Shown here: positions 7,722-9,383 of the stretch, in pieces
How positions within the stretch are numbered: position 1 is the stretch's first letter
Layout of the letters: each line of letters begins with the position of its first letter
Origin: Acidobacteriota bacterium
GTDB taxonomy: Bacteria; Acidobacteriota; Blastocatellia; Pyrinomonadales; Pyrinomonadaceae
DNA: 9,383 nucleotides
Reading direction: 5' to 3'
Assembly: GCA_003222835.1 (NCBI GenBank)
Contig: QHXE01000368.1
Span: 1 to 9,383, forward strand
Notes under the pieces: model-generated
The model's database searches: none
What the model saw: only the letters and a program-made list of their open reading frames with translations
What the model was told of the DNA's origin: nothing
Program-made: the position numbers and the translations under genes

Positions 7722-7958
7722 CTAAAGGTCAATCGTAAACGCAACGAAATGCACCCGGGGCGTAGGAAAGCACGACAGTAGTGTTCGATAATGGTTTAGA
7801 ACATGAAAATGTTCGCTGCCTTCATTATCTGTTTTTCGTTTTGCGCGCACGCTGATTCTTTCGTCTCTTCCACGCAAGTATTCGACAGCTTCAGAGACAT
7901 TTGTTGCGACGATGAGAAAGCTCACTTGGATAATCTCGCGGTTGAAAGGATTCTTCAT
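7722..7958 (-). CDS. possible small protein, 78 residues
   Basis: An open frame whose best start is ATG 7958, with GAGGAA at 7968-7973 nine bases upstream; longer in-frame starts to 8060 would run into the signal-peptide region of the divergent hydrolase gene. The product begins MKNPFNREIIQVSFLIVATN and ends PRVHFVAFTIDL, a mixed sequence that alternates hydrophobic and charged residues as a small folded domain would. No motif is recognised. Its favourable points are the Shine-Dalgarno and its use of an otherwise empty 350-base stretch. Against it are the short length and lack of known relatives. If real, it is divergent from the hydrolase, with 58 bases between starts. Confidence 0.4.
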   Translation of the reverse strand: MKNPFNREIIQVSFLIVATNVSEAVEYLRGRDERISVRAKRKTDNEGSEHFHVLNHYRTLLSCFPTPRVHFVAFTIDL

Positions 7959-8003
7959 TGATATTAGTTCCTCGAGTGATAAGCTACTCGGCAAAAACTC
8001 GCT

Positions 8004-8010
8004 AAGGAGA
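8004..8010 (+). promoter_or_regulatory. Shine-Dalgarno site fixing the hydrolase start
   Basis: AAGGAGA lies six bases before ATG 8017, which begins a clean signal peptide (MRSVLPVISLCIVAIAGFAQ). The longer in-frame start at 7912 adds 35 residues without signal-peptide character and has no such site, so 8017 is chosen. Confidence 0.75.
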
Positions 8011-8016
8011 TGCGTC

Positions 8017-9108
8017 ATGCGATCTGTCTTGCCCGTTATTTCTCTCTGCATCGTTGCCATCGCTGGATTTGCTCAAACTTCCAATCCGCCCCCAAGAAAT
8101 TATCCTGCCCCCGTCGAGGGCGATTATGTCATCGCGAATTTTCGCTTTCACAGCGGCGAGACTCTGCCTGAACTAGGAATTCATTACCGCACGATTGGGT
8201 CGCCAACCCGCAACGGCTCCGGGCTCGTTAACAACGCCGTTCTGATTGGACACGGTACTGGCGGCGCGGGCACGCAGTTTCTTTCGCCGCAGTTTGCGAA
8301 CGTCCTGTTTGGACCGGGACAGCTTCTCGACGCAACCCGTTATTACATCATCCTGCCGGACGGCATCGGGCATGGCCGTTCAAGCAAACCAAGTGACGGT
8401 CTGCACGCGAAGTTTCCGCACTACACCTATGACGACATGGTCGCGGCGCAGTACGAGTTGCTGACAAAGAAGCTCGGTGTGAATCATTTGCGGCTGGTGA
8501 TGGGCACTTCGATGGGCGGCATGCAGACATGGGTTTGGGGAGAAACTTATCCGGATTTCATGGACGCGCTGATGCCGCTGGCGAGTTTGCCGGTCGAGAT
8601 TGCCGGCCGCAACCGCGTCTGGCGGCGTATGGCGATGGATGCAATTCGTAACGATCCCGCGTGGAACGGTGGCGAATACAAAACTGAGCCGCTGCAAGGT
8701 TTGACCGCGGCCGAGAATCTTTTATTGTTGGCCGGCAGCGCGCCTTTATTCTGGCAGAAGCAGGCGCTGACACGCGACGCAGCCGACAAGTTTTACGAAG
8801 ATCGCGTGAAGCCTGCGGTCGCGCGTCTTGATGCCAACGATCTGCTTCATCAAATCGATTCTTCCCGCGAGTACAATCCATCGCCGAAGCTGGAAGCGAT
8901 CAAAGCGCCGCTGGTCGCGGTCAATTCCGCCGACGATTTTATCAACCCGCCGGAGTTGGGAATCATCGAGCGCGAGATCAAGCACATTAAGCGCGGCCGC
9001 CTCGTCATGATTCCCATCAGCGATCAAACACGCGGCCACGGCACGCACACCATTGCGACAATCTGGCAACCGTATTTGAAAGAGTTGATCACCGAGTCGC
9101 AGCGATAG
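8017..9108 (+). CDS. exported alpha/beta hydrolase of the MetX-like (homoserine acetyltransferase) family
   Basis: A 363-residue protein with an N-terminal signal peptide (residues 1-19, cleavage probably AGFA/Q) and an alpha/beta hydrolase fold. The nucleophile elbow is GTSMGGMQ with Ser165, preceded by the oxyanion-region loop VLIGHGTGGAG. The acid is probably Asp307 in NSADDFINPPE, and the base His341 in TRGHGTHT. GTSMGGMQ and the D-x3-PP spacing are the hallmarks of MetX-type acyltransferases. The export signal and the GHGTHT ending set it apart from cytosolic MetX of methionine synthesis, and no met genes are near. It is more likely a periplasmic or secreted esterase, acyltransferase or amidase of undefined substrate. 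The ORF is intact and similar in length to family members. It is followed after nine bases by the promoter-like region of the higB gene. Confidence 0.87.
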   Translation: MRSVLPVISLCIVAIAGFAQTSNPPPRNYPAPVEGDYVIANFRFHSGETLPELGIHYRTIGSPTRNGSGLVNNAVLIGHGTGGAGTQFLSPQFANVLFGPGQLLDATRYYIILPDGIGHGRSSKPSDGLHAKFPHYTYDDMVAAQYELLTKKLGVNHLRLVMGTSMGGMQTWVWGETYPDFMDALMPLASLPVEIAGRNRVWRRMAMDAIRNDPAWNGGEYKTEPLQGLTAAENLLLLAGSAPLFWQKQALTRDAADKFYEDRVKPAVARLDANDLLHQIDSSREYNPSPKLEAIKAPLVAVNSADDFINPPELGIIEREIKHIKRGRLVMIPISDQTRGHGTHTIATIWQPYLKELITESQR

Positions 9109-9117
9109 AATCCATGC

Positions 9118-9147
9118 TTGACAACACGGTTCTCACCGTGAGAACAT
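9118..9147 (+). promoter_or_regulatory. putative higB promoter with a palindromic operator in its spacer
   Basis: TTGACA at 9118-9123 is a perfect -35 box; GAACAT at 9142-9147 is a weak -10 after 18 bases. The spacer contains GTTCTCA-CCG-TGAGAAC (9129-9145), arms of seven bases with no mismatch, overlapping the -10. A repressor bound there would block RNA polymerase. A competing fold, CACGG (9125-9129) with CCGTG (9136-9140), uses the same bases. No T-tract follows, so a terminator for the upstream gene is less likely. Confidence 0.45.
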
Positions 9148-9153
9148 CCTGTG

Positions 9154-9163
9154 CTGTTAACAG
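9154..9163. promoter_or_regulatory. perfect 10-base palindrome near the predicted transcription start
   Basis: CTGTTAACAG is self-complementary throughout and sits seven bases after the proposed -10 box, where the transcript would begin. It could be a second binding site for an autoregulatory antitoxin, though a 10-base palindrome can occur by chance. Confidence 0.3.
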
Positions 9164-9275
9164 AGGCGTCCAAGCCGTCGGACTAAGAGAGCGGCAGGGC
9201 ATGTTTTCCTAACCACAACTTAAGGGAGAAAAAGACCATGCGAAAACCAAGAACCAATTTCATCAGAAGAGGAGG

Positions 9276-9296
9276 TTACGTCATTAATGCACGTAA
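9276..9296. promoter_or_regulatory. inverted repeat spanning the higB start codon
   Basis: TTACGT (9276-9281) and ACGTAA (9291-9296) flank CATTAATGC, whose centre ATTAAT is itself palindromic, so nearly the whole 21 bases are symmetrical. The ATG at 9287-9289 lies inside. It may be an operator for the cognate antitoxin or a hairpin that hides the start codon. Confidence 0.4.
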
Positions 9297-9383
9297 TCAG
9301 TTACAAGAGAATTCGCGAATTCTTTTCAACTCACCGCGATGTGGAGAGTTCTTTGACGGCTTGGTACAAGACAACAAAGAAAG
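9287..9383 (+). CDS. higB: HigB-type mRNA interferase toxin, N-terminal fragment
   Basis: The window ends after 32 codons: MHVISYKRIREFFSTHRDVE, then SSLTAWYKTTKK. This matches the start of the HigB_toxin family (RelE-like fold, ribosome-dependent or free mRNA cleavage), whose members commonly begin M(H/R)VIS.. and have a conserved LxxWY..(A/T)KKA segment at this position. The frame has AAGAGGAGG at 9267-9275, 11 bases before the ATG, slightly long spacing. In this family the toxin gene usually precedes a HigA-type HTH antitoxin gene; that would lie beyond the window. Catalytic residues are not visible in the fragment. Upstream palindromes fit autoregulation of a toxin-antitoxin operon. The assignment rests on a short N-terminus but the pattern is characteristic. 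Confidence 0.72.
   Translation, partial: MHVISYKRIREFFSTHRDVESSLTAWYKTTKK

Noticed and set aside
7912..8016. Longer start for the MetX-like hydrolase at ATG 7912
   Set aside because: It adds 35 residues without signal-peptide features and has no Shine-Dalgarno, while ATG 8017 has AAGGAGA six bases upstream and a clean signal peptide.
9309..9322. Perfect 14-base palindrome GAATTCGCGAATTC
   Set aside because: It lies inside higB codons for the conserved RIREF segment and is explained by coding sequence; no reason to call it a site.

Overview
The window reads as an ordinary chromosomal segment of a bacterium with moderate GC. The style of the housekeeping proteins (a SecA tail with a [14 protein letters not shown] zinc motif, a SerRS with the [13 protein letters not shown] block, exported proteins with TonB C-terminal domains, an exported MetX-like hydrolase) suggests Acidobacteriota, perhaps Blastocatellia. 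That placement is inference from remembered family resemblance, not from a search.

Layout. Bases 1-260 are the 3' end of secA (+). Two tandem exported proteins with TonB-like C-terminal domains follow (289-1323 and 1370-2074, +), ending at a hairpin (2083-2109). A helical-repeat protein (2139-3315, +) is broken by a frameshift near 3044. The stretch 3316-3739 has no firm gene. It holds a near-consensus sigma-70 promoter (3361-3388), a strong GNRA-capped hairpin (3622-3653) and an inverted array of degenerate 7-base repeats (3672-3733). Promoter and hairpin together outline a possible small RNA of about 260 nt. The minus strand then carries a compact operon read galU (5781-4910), a four-helix membrane protein (4913-4500), fabG (4490-3740). 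Both enzymes are frameshifted. A second heptamer array (5789-5830) sits in the divergent gap before serS (5892-7103, +).

Beyond serS are two small, very hydrophilic minus-strand proteins with strong Shine-Dalgarno sites (7358-7137 and 7662-7426), a doubtful small minus-strand ORF (7958-7722), and an exported MetX-like alpha/beta hydrolase (8017-9108, +). The window ends inside a HigB-type toxin gene (from 9287, +). Its upstream region contains a TTGACA promoter with a palindrome in the spacer, a second palindrome at the expected start site and an inverted repeat over the start codon.

The most striking global feature is that four neighbouring genes (helical-repeat protein, fabG, galU, serS) each appear to lack an internal piece, from 1 nt to about 80-90 nt, while the rest of each protein is well conserved. 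Several of these enzymes are normally indispensable, so an assembly or sequencing artefact is the leading explanation. I found no clear novel multi-gene system. The best candidates for something undescribed are the putative structured RNA at 3395-3660, the heptamer arrays and the operator-like palindromes before higB.
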